In this document: in pieces, positions 24,235-37,204 of the stretch
How positions within the stretch are numbered: position 1 is the stretch's first letter
Layout of the letters: each line of letters opens with the position of its first letter
From: Druceiella hillmani
Lineage: Eukaryota; Arthropoda; Insecta; Lepidoptera; Hepialidae
Direction: 5' to 3'
Assembly (NCBI GenBank): GCA_039881145.1
Contig: JAYKKI010000087.1
Coordinates: 8,858,001-8,922,000 of the forward strand
Length of the DNA: 64,000 nucleotides
The notes under the pieces: model-generated
Databases searched by the model: none
Told to the model about the DNA's origin: nothing
What the model saw: the letters and a program-made list of their open reading frames with translations, nothing else
Made by a program: the position numbers and the translations under genes

Positions 24235-25016
24235 TTGCCTGTAAGTTTGCTTTGTTTTAGTTGCTTTGCGCTGACCCAAGCTTATAGAACCTGTTCAACA
24301 AATGCGTTGGCGGTTTTTGCGGCAAATTTCATCTTGGCAAGAGGTAAGAGCTTTAATGAGCTAAATTTGAGTTTTTGGTATATGAATCCCTTTGAGATAG
24401 GAAAAGTCGTATTTTGAAGATTATTGAACCTCATTGACACGCTAGGTGATTTTTTTCCCGATTAAAAACGGGGATGCAACCAGATTACTTTTTCCCAATG
24501 TGTCTGACCAGTTATGCAAGAACTGGCTCGTTACGGATTATTATACTTCGAAGTTTTTAACGGGACATGGTGCATTTTGTACCAGTTTGTATAGATTCGC
24601 TCTAAGAGATAGTCAGACGTGTACCTGCAATTTCGAGACGCCGGAAATTAATCATGTTTTGTTCCACTTCAGTGAGCACTATGATGCGCGTTGAGTTTTG
24701 TTAGAGTATCCGTCATAATATTAGAGTAAAATCATGCAGAGCTGGTATCTTTAGTCACCGAGACATGGTTGGGAATGGACCGATCTTTGTCATTTAAGCA
24801 TTCACTAAGTGCATTATTATAAAAATGGAGATCCTAAATGACTCATTGCGAAGGTACAGTCTCTAACCCAGTGTGTTGGCAACGCTGAGAATGTAGATAC
24901 ACGACAACACGACACTATTAGAAAACCTTTAAAGAGCCTCTCGTTTGTATGAGGTGGGATGTTACGCGTCCCAGGAGGCGCCTTGAGACAACCCGGGTGG
25001 AATGGTGGAAGGGCCA
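24235..25016 (+). pseudogene. Non-LTR retrotransposon 3' end (RT/RNase H C-terminus and 3' UTR)
   Basis: A first fragment contains ALTQAYRTCSTNALAVFAA, resembling the conserved segment downstream of reverse transcriptase in R1/jockey/LOA-type LINEs. After a deletion and frame change, a second fragment (24446-24694) reads TRLLFPNVSDQL, FLTGHGAF, RFALRDSQTCTC and ETPEINHVLFHF. This is the typical RNase H-adjacent Cys/His C-terminal region of such elements. Downstream to about 25016 is a comparatively GC-rich tract with no frame (CCCAGGAGGCGCC and CCCGGGTGG motifs), probably the 3' UTR. It is 5' truncated, as usual for target-primed insertion. The clade assignment is an inference from motif style. 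Confidence 0.8.
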
Positions 25017-25032
25017 TAATAAAATTTTACCT

Positions 25033-25063
25033 TTAAGTGTAATTTTGAAATAATTACACTTAA
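25033..25063. repeat. 12-bp hairpin after the LINE 3' end
   Basis: TTAAGTGTAATT (25033-25044) pairs exactly with AATTACACTTAA (25052-25063). It lies just beyond the probable LINE 3' UTR. Confidence 0.85.
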
Positions 25064-26007
25064 TTTATTGTCTGAATTTAATTTAAGTTCAATCCACCGA
25101 GTTTGTTCCAATTTTCCTTTTAGTTTTAAAAATTGAACAGAAATATTTCCTTTCACTTCAAACGGCAGATGAACCAAGATACAGTTTTATCTTCAATAGT
25201 AACAAGCATAAAATCATTGAAATATTGTAGAATTTATTAACTAACTCGTTTATTTAATGACAGTAAACTATAATTATATGGACTCATATAAAATTATCGT
25301 TTAACAAGTGTTTCAAATTAAATTGACTTAAATACTTTAAATTTGCGAGTCGGAAAATTCATTATTTTCATAAATTTAGCGGCTTAAAGCTCTAATTGCC
25401 GCCGGAAACTAATTAAAAATAACTTTTACTCATAACCTTGCAGCATTTGTACCTTTTGATCTACCGCCTTTACCAAAAAGTGATAAGTAATAGTTTGGGA
25501 ATGCGGAATCTGTTGAAAATAACATCCTTATGCGAGAATATTTTAAAAAATCAACCAAACACAAATTGGATTCACGTCAGGAAATTTCACTCCTTACATG
25601 ATTTAAAGTCACGTTCAGTTTAAGATAAAATACGTTACTATAGTTCAAAATGAACAATTCCGATAGTTTTTTACATTTCTTTTTTTTAACTAAGAAGGTT
25701 TTTAAATACATTGTAACTCACACAGCTCTTAACAAAGATACCCATACGCCTCGATAGGAAATAAAAAAATGGGTGTGCTTAATATAATACAGTAGAAATA
25801 TTGCGTATGATGGACATTTTTAATACGATAATTAAAAAAACATAAACAGATGCCATTAATAATAGTCGTTTACTACCTATACATTCACGGAGGAACTTGA
25901 ACAGACCACCTTCTACTGATCATATTTTATTCACCTTGACGCGAAACGATATCGTAATAAATATGACTTTGTAATGCATACAAATAATTTATAATACTTT
26001 ATAACGA
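25064..26007. other. AT-rich non-coding sequence
   Basis: Nothing recognisable. The last 12 bases (25996-26007, ACTTTATAACGA) are the upstream target duplication of the next element. Confidence 0.5.
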
Positions 26008-26185
26008 TTGAATATTGAATATATTTGGCGTTAATTTTGTAGAAATTCATTATTCACAATTAAATGAAACTACGTGATGTAGTATTATTTCTACTATTTT
26101 AATTTCTTTGCCACTTGTGGTAAAGTGGTAAAGAAATTAAAATAGTAGAAATAATACTACATCACGTAGTTTCATTTAATTGTGA
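26008..26185 (-). mobile_element. Fold-back ribozyme repeat, copy A (178 bp, 12-bp TSD)
   Basis: Flanked by exact 12-bp duplications ACTTTATAACGA (25996-26007 and 26186-26197). Two 64-bp arms (26053-26116 and 26123-26186) are reverse complements with one mismatch and a 6-nt loop. The left side adds the unpaired tail found at the 3' end of other copies (AAATATATTCAA on the minus strand), which orients the element on minus. The hammerhead core is missing. The arms meet at GTGGTAAAG, the sequence that follows the predicted cleavage site in the complete copies. Short size, directional tail and fixed-length duplication suggest retrotransposition of a hairpin RNA. Confidence 0.9.
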
Positions 26186-26386
26186 ACTTTATAACGACTT
26201 ACAAAATAAAAAACGTTTTTCTATAATTCACTCTTATTTTTAAAATCTCAAAATCTTCATTAAAGCAATGCTTTAAATTTTTTTTAGTTTTCATAGAAAA
26301 GTAAAAACCAATCTAAAGTAGAAATACTAGCAATTATATTTTATTTTTAAGCACAGTTCCTCCGAGTAAAGACTTCCGGGCGTATT

Positions 26387-26683
26387 CTACACCATTAACT
26401 CATGAAGATTAGTTTTTTTAAGACATCGTCGCATATCCGCTATAATGAGGACTGCTTCCATCTCAAGGTTTGCGTGATTCGACATCCACATGATATGTCG
26501 GCTTGCAAACTTTTTAAATACATCATGAAGTGGTTACGCGTAAAAGTCACAGAGTAAGTCACTGTTTCGAATGTACCGTGCAGCATGGAGAATTTTCCTC
26601 AGCATATTATTTTGGGAAATTTGTATTTGCTGAAGGTCTTTTATGCACTTCATGCCCAAATTTGAAGGCCGTAAGTTCAGATT
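26387..26683 (-). pseudogene. LINE reverse transcriptase C-terminal fragment
   Basis: The minus-strand frame reads KDLQQIQISQNNMLRKIL, HAARYIRNSDLLCDFY, then an in-frame stop, then FKKFASRHIMWMSNHANLEM and RRCLKKTNLHELM before TAG at 26387. The pattern of an IQ-x-N-x-LR-x-I motif followed by a YIRN/DL segment is typical of the region after reverse transcriptase in jockey/CR1/I-type LINEs. It is truncated on both sides. The clade is uncertain. Confidence 0.75.
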
Positions 26684-28629
26684 GGTGTTAATACTTTCTA
26701 GTATATTAATTATATAATGTAATGTATGAAGTTTCTTGAGTCTTTAACATGCAGTGATTGCCACGCTTAAAAAGTTTACGACTCCATTACTCTAACACTT
26801 GTCTTTTAAGGTGTTAGTCTAAACTTTTTATAGCATATTTGACCAAAATAAATATTTCCTAAAACATAGCGAGTATATTGTGTCACAGAATTTGTTAAGA
26901 CGTACCATCTACAAAAATTTAGTCTCGTTATTCAATACAAGTAAATAAATTCATTAAACTGAACAAACTTTTACTAGATTACACGGTACTTGTTGATAAG
27001 TTCAATATCCAATTTTATCAACGAGTTATCTGATTCAATGTTAGCATTATTAACACAGAGAATGAAATTTAATTTGGAAAGTTGTTTAGATTAGAGAGAT
27101 TAGAGAGACGTATGTATACTTTAGTTTTATTGGGCTTTACTACGATGCGAATTTAATTTTAAATGAAATTTTATATTCAAATTATATTTAAGAAAGTATT
27201 TAACAATCGGAGAATTTAAATTTCGAAAAAATATCTAAGCTATTGAGGTAAAAATTAAATCGTAGTTTTCTTCCATCCCTTTCCTCTCTTAGATTATCTT
27301 AGGTATTCGTCTCTCTCACATCCGAGATATGACAAATCGTTTCTGTCTCTAGTATCGACGTCATTATACAAACATTAAACCCATACAATTATTTCTTAAT
27401 AATTACGATTGACTGAATATACTCAACTTACATCAACGATATTACAAATAGTGTCTTACGGTACGATTAGTACTTTTTCACTTAAAGCATCGGCACGAAG
27501 TAATATTGACACAGGGCCGTATGAGCGAGCTGCCGCTGTGTACAACTGATGATAAAATATACGCCTGCACACGGTATATTGTGGACATTTTATGTGCGTT
27601 TAATATATGGGCAGAGCTTATCTATAATATTTATATCATTGCCCAGAAAAAAATTCCTTATTATTCATCTACCTAATACAATAAAATTTCAGTTAAGTCA
27701 AGTTACAAAGTAGTAAGTCAAGTTTCGCAGGCATATCCCTATGATATCCTGATCAGTTTTATTTTAAGTGATTAAATTGAAATAAATTGTGCTGCAAAAT
27801 ATAGAGGATTTAACCTTCTTAAATTTAGACTAGTTTGGAATAAGTAAGTAATAAATTTCTGTTTGACAGGTATTGAAAGGATTAAACTCAATATTTTTGT
27901 GGTTTTGATATATCTATAATTTAAAAAGTAAAATTACATCTTGCATAAAATATAATTTTACTGCAAACTTCAAGTTTTCCCTCTTATTCAATTCGAAAAT
28001 ATATATCAATCTATTATTTTTAGTCACTTAGTATTAAATAAATAAAAAATTACGCAAGTATTTAATAAATATAAAAATAAACGCCTCCAAAAATATTTTA
28101 AAATTAGATAATTATGCTAAATTACCTCTTTTCAATTTACAAAGGATAATGCTGATTGTATTTGCATATATTGGAGATACATCTACTCTACCAAATATTG
28201 GACGGATCGCAAACCGCTTACATAATAAATATGCTTGTGCTGGGGTAAATTTAATTAATTGTTTTTTTAAAAATGTTTTGAAGGCATTGAATTCAGGAAT
28301 TACTTTTGTATATATGAAACAAATTATTAGCTACCTATCTCTACCTACGTTGTCTGGTTAAAAAAAGAAAAAGAATGAATTTTGTTTTATTGTGCTTTTT
28401 ATAACATAATCCATTTGAGTGTCCATAAAAATTTTAAATTAGTTATTAAAAAATTCCCATACAGTTTTCGACTCCAACTTTCACTATTAGAGGTTAAATT
28501 TAATTTCTTTGCTAGCACTTTGAGACCAAGAGAAAAATACCTATTAAATTTTTAAATTTGTTATCTTTATAATATTGGAGACTGCGTGATGAATCATCGA
28601 GACTATGAATAAGTTGTTGTTGGCGATTA
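26684..28629. other. AT-rich non-coding sequence
   Basis: No gene recognised. A slightly GC-richer patch at about 27490-27600 contains no assignable motif. Confidence 0.5.
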
Positions 28630-28681
28630 AATTATTTCAGACATAAATGTTTATATGTAAACAATTATGTCTGAAATAATT
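28630..28681. repeat. 24-bp near-perfect hairpin
   Basis: AATTATTTCAGACATAAATG at the start of the left arm pairs with 28658-28681 across a 4-nt loop, with one mismatch. Weaker pairing extends outward (GTTGGCGATTAA / TTAAGTTACAAC). Confidence 0.85.
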
Positions 28682-31600
28682 AAGTTACAACTTACATAAG
28701 AAAATTAAATATGAAATTCTAATATAAAATATGAAATACAATATTCTAAGACCTCAAAGCCGGTGGATATGACTATTTTATATTTCATTAAAAATTTCCT
28801 GTGGTCTACACATTCCAAAAAATGCAAGAAAAGATAATTAAACTAGCAGGATTGTGTACTTATAAACTAATGCGACTCTAACAAATATTGCACAACTAGC
28901 GATCATGCTTAAACTCACGATATTGTTCTTGAAAATATTCAACAAAACAGTTGCAAACAGTGACAAAATTACTATTACGGTCTATATATCGTAGCTGGTC
29001 TGGTAAAATGAGACATCGTAAACGCCGATCTATTTAAAGGAATTTCTTCATAATACGCAACTTAATAGATTCTAAAGCAAGCAATAACCACTCGTTTACG
29101 AACTTGAAATTTATCAGATATGCAAGAAAATGTTTTGGATTTGATGACCTCAGTAGTTAGTCCATGGCCGTCACACGTCTTCAACGAAAGATTTTCAATC
29201 ACATCATTCATAATTTTAATTGTTAACTTCTAAGTTTCCATTAATAAAATTGTCATCCTGCCAACTTTTAATTAATAATTATGATATTACATTTAAACAC
29301 GCAAATTACATTTTTTTCCAAAATAATGTCACATTAATACTAATTTCTAATAAATGAACTATGTTATGGGGCGTATAATTGAAATAACAATATCTGATTA
29401 TTATTAGACTGTTACAACACTAGCGACTAATTTTATTAAGACGCTCACAAAAAAAATGGATTATTTGACACAAATTTTGAACATATCATATTTATTAAAA
29501 TGGTGCAACTGTTTCACTGTCATGATCGAAGTGTCGTTTACAAATTTTGTTACTAAACACATCGGTGCTTAAAATAAAATTATCTTATTGGCTAAAAACT
29601 CTTAAACTATCAAGGTGGCGCGGATACTTGGCCCGCCTTCGGGGCCATATCCTTTTTAATTCCTTTTTGCAATAACTAATAAACAGCAAAACTAGCGAAG
29701 ACAATACATAATATATTTTAGGCCTAGTAGGGTTTTCCCACTTCTTTACAAATACAGTATACCGAGAGAGTTTTACAATATGTGGCAGGTACATGTAAAT
29801 TTAAAATATTTTAGAGAATACAATTCTTAACAAACTGTATCAAAGAAATAAATTTATCTAGTGGAGTAAAATAAATTTATTTATCATAAATCTATTTAAT
29901 TTCTGTAAAATAAATATAATATAATTGCAAACATACTAACAAGAATATAATAACATCACGTAAATAAAAAAAATCATCTTATTATTAGTGTTATGGCTCT
30001 TGTCTCTGACTTTTGTGTATAAATTTATTTTTATTAGTACATAATTTCTTGACGGTGTTTTAATTTTGCTAATGTTGGATACATTTAAAACATTAAAACA
30101 CCATTTATAAATTATTTAAGTTAAATTAATAGTAAATAGGATTTACGCTGGTTTTTACGAATTAAGAAATATTTGATGTTTATTACATCCCATATAATAA
30201 AGTATTTAGTAACAAAAGTTATTAAGTACCTGCGAAAAATAAGGTCCACCTTATACCTTACCTTACAGTCAAATAGTTTAAACAATAATCTTTTGATAAT
30301 TAGGTAACCTATATTAAACATAATTTTTTTACAGTATGACGCTAAAAAATATACACATCTAAATTTTTTTTTTAATTTTCTTGTGTGCTATTAAATTGTA
30401 GCAGTCTAAATATCTTAATTTAATATTTCGAGAAAAGGAAAAAATAATATAACACTTTTTTCAACTAAATGTATATCATTATTTCATCTTTTCTTTTGCT
30501 TTAAATAACTGCTACAGATGCTGAAAATGAATGCAGCGTTACCAACAAGATCGTAATACGGGCAACACATCGCAGCTTTGCAACGGTTTTATTATCTCAT
30601 CCCACATTAAAGTAAAATTATTTATCAATAAAATGCTCAAGGTCTTGCTTTTTATTGCACTATTATAGGTCTTGCTTTTTATTGCTATATTAGTAAAAAC
30701 TGACCTAAACTGCACAAAAATCTAAACTTTTAAAACTGTTTTCATTTCATTAAGTAATTACTTGTGGAGAAAAGTGTGACCGAAGTATGGCTAGCTTTAT
30801 TTGTACTATCGTGTTTCAAATAAATCTTTTGAATAAAATAAAATTAACTGAGTTTAAATAATAACCAAATTGGAAGTAGACTGAAAAATATAAAATAAGA
30901 ATAATACGAGTAGTCTGTTGGAACGTTTGAAGTACAATATCGGTTCAAAATATAAATATATTTTTAAAGTACCATTACTGCTAGAGTTATTGTTCTGGCT
31001 ACTAAGTCGACGTTTCTCTTTCACTCTCACGTGCATCCATACGTGTGTATGTTACATGAGTGTTACATTTGATTTCGCACTTACTCCAAACATTTCTAAC
31101 CATGGCAGTATTTTGCAAATATATTTATGTCCTGAAACGATATTGTACCGTAAACGTTCCCACTACGTACACATATTTTCATTATTTTATATTTATAGCC
31201 ATGGCTTGTGATAAATAAAATCAAACGAGGTGCTGAACTTTTGATACGTAATCCAAACTTAGATTGGCTCACTGTATTAAATTGTATGTATCGGAAGAAC
31301 TTCAAAGAATTTTAGCTTAATTATTGAATCATATGGATGTTCTACATAATGTTTTATTTTTCAAAACATTGTGTAAACGAGATGTGGCTTGATATCAATA
31401 CACGAATTTATGAGTCATTCTCTGTCAAATTTTGCTATTTGAAGTCATATAACGAAATGAAAATAGGAGAAGTTTCAAAGTAAAGAATAAAATATGTAAA
31501 ATTAACCGAACTAACGTACGAGAATAAAATACAAACCTGCGGCCAAGAATTTTTACTTATTGTAAGTTTATTGTATTCACTTATCTGGACGATTTCACGG

Positions 31601-31978
31601 TTTAAAAATTACATAGTCAAAATGGCATAATATGTCGGTAAGCTAATAAATAATTTAGGTTTACAAATACCAGAATATTTTTTCAAATTCTTATAGGTGC
31701 AATGTGTATATAAGAATATTATTGTAAATATATACTTTTATACATAACATCTATTTTTCAACGAAAGTATGAAAATTATTGGTGGAAATTTTCTATTTTC
31801 GTCAAATTTTAAAAATGTACCAGTTACCATCAGCATCATTTTGGCATGTGTTTCCAATAAGATGTCCATCATAGATATTAGCAATTGAATGAAATTCCCT
31901 CATGAAAATGCAAATTTTTGGTAGTTTTTCTCCTTTACTAGTATTTGTTTGTTTTTCGCCAATATATTACTATATATT
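28682..31978. other. AT-rich non-coding sequence
   Basis: No recognisable gene. A 27-bp period duplication of AGGTCTTGCTTTTTATTGC lies at 30640-30685. Open frames at 29585-29794, 30918-31211 and 31096-31305 show no known family. Confidence 0.5.
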
Positions 31979-32007
31979 GCTAATATATTATATATATATA
32001 TATATAT

Positions 32008-32098
<91 letters not shown>
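31979..32098. repeat. (AT)n microsatellite with ACACAT interruptions
   Basis: About 120 bp of AT dinucleotides interrupted by two TACACACAT/TACACAT units. Confidence 0.95.
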
Positions 32099-32099
<1 letters not shown>

Positions 32100-33567
32100 G
32101 ACTTGAGAATTATATTTGAAAATTGTATCTATTTCTGAAAAAAAGAAAATTAAAAAATTACATATTACGATAATAAACCAAAAATTTCTAATTATATCTC
32201 AAATGGTCTCAAATTTCTACTTTCTATATGAGAGCGATTACCAATTACATACAGCAAAAATTATTACTTCGAAAGCTTGGTTACGTGAAATGTAATGCAC
32301 CTTATTTCAAAAATATCTTCCTACGCTACATAGTACTTTGATACCGTGGCTAAAAATTTCCAATGCACATTACTCTGATATAAAACTTGTTAAACGCAAA
32401 TAGAATCCATATTATGAAAGTTCCGTAGACATTAAGATATAAATATTTTAGGGTATACATTGTTTAAATATTTTTATTATTTCCTATTTTGCAAGTTCTG
32501 TTAAATTTTTTAAACCTCAAAATGTGGAATCGTAGAGAAACTATGACATTCAGAAGTGTCGTTATAATTTTAGTTCAATTTCAAGCACCAATCTTGAGCA
32601 GTTTTTCTTTAAATTTTTTGAAGAAAAGTGGTATGGCTATATACTTTTTGTGGACGTAGCACATGTTTTGAAGAAGATTTTATTGAAATAATTTAACCAA
32701 TATTCCATAAATACATTACACAATTCTAAGAATTTCTGGGGAACCCTTTCCATTTTCCGTCCTATATTTTAAAAGAGGAATATTAAACTTATTCAAATAA
32801 TTTATAGTACACTATAAGAACATATTATTTTTAACTAAAACTATAGGTTTTTAAAACATAATTATTTTCGTATTATCGATGTCATATTTATAGGGATTTG
32901 GATAATTTATGTATAAAATATCAATTCATTTATTAACATAAAAATGATAGTATAATCCCTGTGGTTCAATAATATCGATAGAACTCATGGCCTGATTGGA
33001 CGCATACTGAATAACAATGTGCAAATTAATCACATTTCCATTTCGACAATGATCCTCCGAATATTCATAACGATATAATGGTTATCGCCTCGACGACTCA
33101 GTTCGTTATTGTTCTGTTATAGTTTCAATATTTATAAATTACTTTTTTTAGTAGGGTAAAATATCAAGAGAGTTTTGCTATTATCCGGGGAATTCAATCT
33201 AAATTACGAACGAATCTTATGTTGGAATCACAATGAAATTCTAAAAATATAACAAAATGCGATATAGCTTTTTATGAAAATTTAACAAAATTCCAACGGC
33301 AAAGCAATAATTTTTTCACGAGCCCTCAGGCGCAAGGAAATAGTTGACTGAGGCAAAAGAATTAAACGTTTTATTGACCTGCGTTAGCAATATCTTTGAA
33401 TATGTCATTGAAACGTTCAAATATATATAAAATCGCCCTTTGAAGCACTGAACGTATGCCTCAATTTTGAATATTTGTGGCACAAAATTAAACAGAACCG
33501 TTTTTGATACGTTTTTAATAATAAATATTTAGTACTGTGTAAAGAAAGTCAAATGTATATATTATAC

Positions 33568-33570
<3 letters not shown>
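32099..33570. other. AT-rich non-coding sequence
   Basis: No gene or element recognised on either strand. Confidence 0.5.

Positions 33571-33630
<60 letters not shown>
33571..33630. repeat. (AT)n microsatellite flanking the Helitron 5' side
   Basis: About 60 bp of AT repeat immediately before the first copy of the Helitron 5' module. A second AT tract follows the Helitron 3' end, so the element probably inserted within one AT repeat. Confidence 0.95.
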
Positions 33631-33632
<2 letters not shown>

Positions 33633-34430
33633 CGAAAATGGCGGGGACGGAGGAGTATGAAATTTGGCATACTTATAGTTTATATGTAGGAGAAGTGCAG
33701 AACGCTAATATTTTTCAATAATAATGCTCATAAAGTACATTAAATCAATAAATAAAACATTACACACACTACCATGCATTTGACACACACATGTATATAC
33801 ATACAATTGACATATGAGTAGTCTATAGTTTTATTTTTCCGCTGGCTTTCATAATAATAATTATAATATTAATACGTGAAGCAAAAACGTTGTAACTCTT
33901 TTACGAAAATTACGCGGACGGATGAGTATGAAATTTGGCACAGTTAAAGTTTGTATGGAGGAGTACGGAAAGCTAAAATTGTTATATAATAATGCATTAG
34001 AAATATATTAAATTAATAAAAAAACAATACACATACTACCATGCGTTTGACACACACACATGTATATACACACATATTGACATATGAGTTGTCAATAATT
34101 TTATTTTTCCGCTGGCTTTCCATTGTACTTTATCTGCCAGACAGTTTCTAAGTTATCGTGCTTTAACTTTGTTATTTTCCAATATATAGTATTAAAAAAT
34201 TTGACCTTTTATCTGAAATTAGAGTTATTACGATTTAATAAAATATTATTCAATTTTCTAAAGGTTAATAATAACCATAATTTAAAGGTTAATAATAACC
34301 AAAATCTTAATATGCTAAGCAAAACCTTTATAGTCCTTTTTACGAAAATTACGCGTCCGGAGGAGTATGAAATTTGGCACAGTTAAAATTTATATGGAAA
34401 AGAGTGCTGAAAGCTAATATTTTTACATCG
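33631..34430 (+). repeat. Tandem modules at the Helitron 5' end
   Basis: TACGAAAAT followed by GCGGGGACGGAGGAGTATGA-like sequence and AAATTTGGCA starts at 33631, 33902 and 34341. The first two units (about 270 bp) also share ACTACCATGC, GACATATGAG and CCGCTGGCTTTC downstream. The third is partial. Between them, 34261-34300 holds a two-copy AAAGGTTAATAATAACCA repeat. Duplicated 5' ends could come from tandem insertion or repeated initiation of rolling-circle replication. Confidence 0.85.
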
Positions 34431-34721
34431 AAAGAGATATATAGATTTTTATTAGAAATAACACACATATATGTACTATTTTGTTTATGGTTGAAGTCTA
34501 TGGTCAAACTGAGATTAATATTGTTTGTCCATAGTCTTACTGAATGTCAAAAATAATCATAATTATGATAATATCATATTCATAATTTGTTTCGCATACA
34601 CATATTAATAGACCAAACGCAAATTTAAATAATATTATTAGTTTACAAATGAAGAAGTAATTTTTAGAGATACGTTTAAATGTGCACTAAATGTAATTCC
34701 AATACTTTTTCATAGTTATAA

Positions 34722-37204
34722 TCGTGGATTAATGGATTTACAATGCAGGTTTTGCAATGCGAAACGTTTCGAATCTGAAGTGACTTTAAGTGACAGGACT
34801 GAATTCACTTAATATTGTCATAAGGGTAAAGCAATATTACCGCCCTTAAGTCAAAATTAATATTTTAAATCATTGTATTATGGACTTATTTCAAATGAAC
34901 CTTCAATCAAAAGTAAGGCGAATAATTATTTTGAAAACATTCGCAAATATAATTCATCATTTGCTATGGTTAGCTCAAAAGCTAAAATTTGCAGGGCAGT
35001 TACAAGTGGAGTGAATCATTTCAAAAACATGATATTTTTATCACCGATCAGGTTCAATGAATGCGGCATATGGTCGCTCACCATATTGTGCGCAATTCGA
35101 TTTTTATGATGTCCACACTATCAATTATATATTATCAATTATAGATTACAACAACATTTTAATCAAACATGCCATAACAATATAATGCGCAAAATATCTC
35201 TTGAATTGGAACGCAGTAATCCTTTGGTTCGGTCATTCATTACAATGAAACATCATTGTCACAGAGGTGAAAATAAAAAAAAGAAATTTGTATGCTCATT
35301 AAAGTAAATCATGATTTAAATCAACGCCTGTTCAATGATGCAGTTCAAACTGATGTAGCAGTAATATATAGTACAGTTGATGCTGAGCCACCTTTGAACG
35401 AAATATGATTTCATTTTCAAAAGTTAATAGTATCATCAAAAATATCTCAATTTTAAATTCATCTATTGAATATATTTGGCGTTAATTTTGTAGAAATTCA
35501 TTATTCACAATTAAATGAAACTACGTGATGTACTTTTATTTCTACTATCTTTAATTTCTTTACCACGACCTAGGTTTCGTCGGCATCTTTAAATTCATCA
35601 TTAAACCCTTAAGCACATCCATTACTTTTTCCAAATGGTGGTACTGGGTGGCATATCAATATTCCTCATAACGTACCAACTATATCTAATTCAAGAGCAC
35701 CCAGAAAAAAATTAGCCATGCTTCAGTATGCAGCCTATCGACTTGCGATTAGAGAAGATTTCAGCATCTAGCACCATTCACAAAAAATTATTTCTGCAGT
35801 GGATAGTTGATATGTATGTGAGATATGTATATGTATATGCATTGCATTCGACAAAATCAAACAATTCTTAGATCTGAAGTTTACGACAATTTAACAGACT
35901 ACATAGAATTGAACATCAAAGCCAGTAAGCTTGGCCGCAGAATAATTTTACCATCTTCGTTCAATGGATCTCCAAGAAATATGTATCAGAATTATTTAGA
36001 TGCAATGTCAATTGTACAATATTTCGGAAAACCGTCTTTATTTATTACAATGACTTGCAATCCAAGTTGGCCAGAAATAGTTAACAACAGTGGTGTAGGT
36101 GAAGCTGCTAATTTTAGACCTGATATTATTGTGCGTCTATTCAAGTCAAAGTTGAAAGCATTCATAGAGGGCCTTATACAAAATAATATCTTTGGTAAAG
36201 TTGAAGCACTCATTTATACAACTGAATTTCAATAAAGAGGATTGCCTCATGCTCTCATTTTACTCACTTTAAATGAGCAAGATAAAATTGTTAATGCTAT
36301 AGATATTAATAAAGTTGTATCTGCGGAGATTCCTCACATTGAAACACATCTAACATTACATAAATATGTTGTAAAACATATGATGAATGGTCCATGCGGA
36401 GTACTTAATCCTAATTCTGTATGTAAGAGAGATAGAAAATGTATAAAAGAGTATCCAAAACGATTTAATGAAACTACATGTGAATCGTTAAATGGTTATC
36501 CATTATACAGAAGACGTGATAAGGGTATTAATGCAGAAGTTCGTGGTAGTTGCCTCGACAATCGGTATGTTGTACCATACAATCCATATTTACTTGCTAA
36601 ATTTAATTGCCATATAAATATTGAAGTATGTACTACAGTCAAAAGTGTCAAATATATTTATAAATATGTGTATAAAGGTTATGACAGTGCATCTGTTGAA
36701 CTAGACTCTGGTGGAAATGAACAAAGTCAAAATATAGAAATTAATGAAGTTACCAATTTTTTAATTGGTCGTTATGTCGGATCAACAGAAGCCATATGGC
36801 GCATTTATCAATTACCAATGCATTTTCAGTCACATACTATAATCAGACTTGATATTAATTTACTGCGTGGATAGAATGTATACTTCCGGGAAGGGCAAGA
36901 ACGTCAAGTAATTGATAATGAAAGACAAACAAAATTATTAGCATTTTTTGAGTTGAATCGATCAGATCCATCAGAACGAGAGTATAAATATACTGAAATT
37001 CCTATGCGTTATGTGTGGGAAGATTCCCGAAATAAATGGAAGAAGAGAAGCCGTGGAGGTGATAAAATCATAACAAGGATATATGTAGTGTCACCAAAAG
37101 ACATCAAACTTTTTCACTTACGATTGCTTTTATTACATATCTGTGGTCCGAAATCATTCGAGGATGTTAGAACATACAATGAATTTTTATACCCTTTTTA
37201 TTGA
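34722..37204 (+). pseudogene. Helitron Rep (HUH nuclease) part, broken
   Basis: Homology begins with GLMDLQCRFCNAKRFESE and HKGKAILPPL, the N-terminal Cys-rich region, then FENIRKYNSSFAM. It continues through shifted frames with LELERSNPLVRSF, is interrupted by the repeat at 35464-35587, and resumes with HIHYFFPNGG-like sequence and KLAMLQYAAYRLAIREDF. The Rep core from 35825 has LFITMTCNPSWPEI, then TAA at 36233 just before GLPHALILL. In functional elements this motif is HxH; here the second His is Leu (codon 36253-36255). KYIYKYVYKG with the conserved Tyr residues follows. A TAG at 36872 precedes YFREGQE and the region ends near 37204. Rep nicks and joins single DNA strands in rolling-circle transposition. 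Multiple stops and the lost metal-binding His make it inactive. Confidence 0.92.
35464..35587 (-). mobile_element. Fold-back ribozyme repeat, copy B, inserted in the Helitron
   Basis: A 124-bp insert flanked by exact 12-bp duplications TTTAAATTCATC (35452-35463 and 35588-35599). On the minus strand it begins inside the hammerhead (ACGAAACCTAGGTCGTGG at the 5' side), carries one arm, and ends with the common 3' tail ATATATTCAATA. It is thus a 5'-truncated single-arm copy, as expected from incomplete reverse transcription. It separates two parts of the Helitron Rep gene. Confidence 0.92.

Noticed and set aside
24817..25017. Minus-strand open frame of 66 codons
   Set aside because: It is antisense to the probable LINE 3' UTR and shows no protein similarity.
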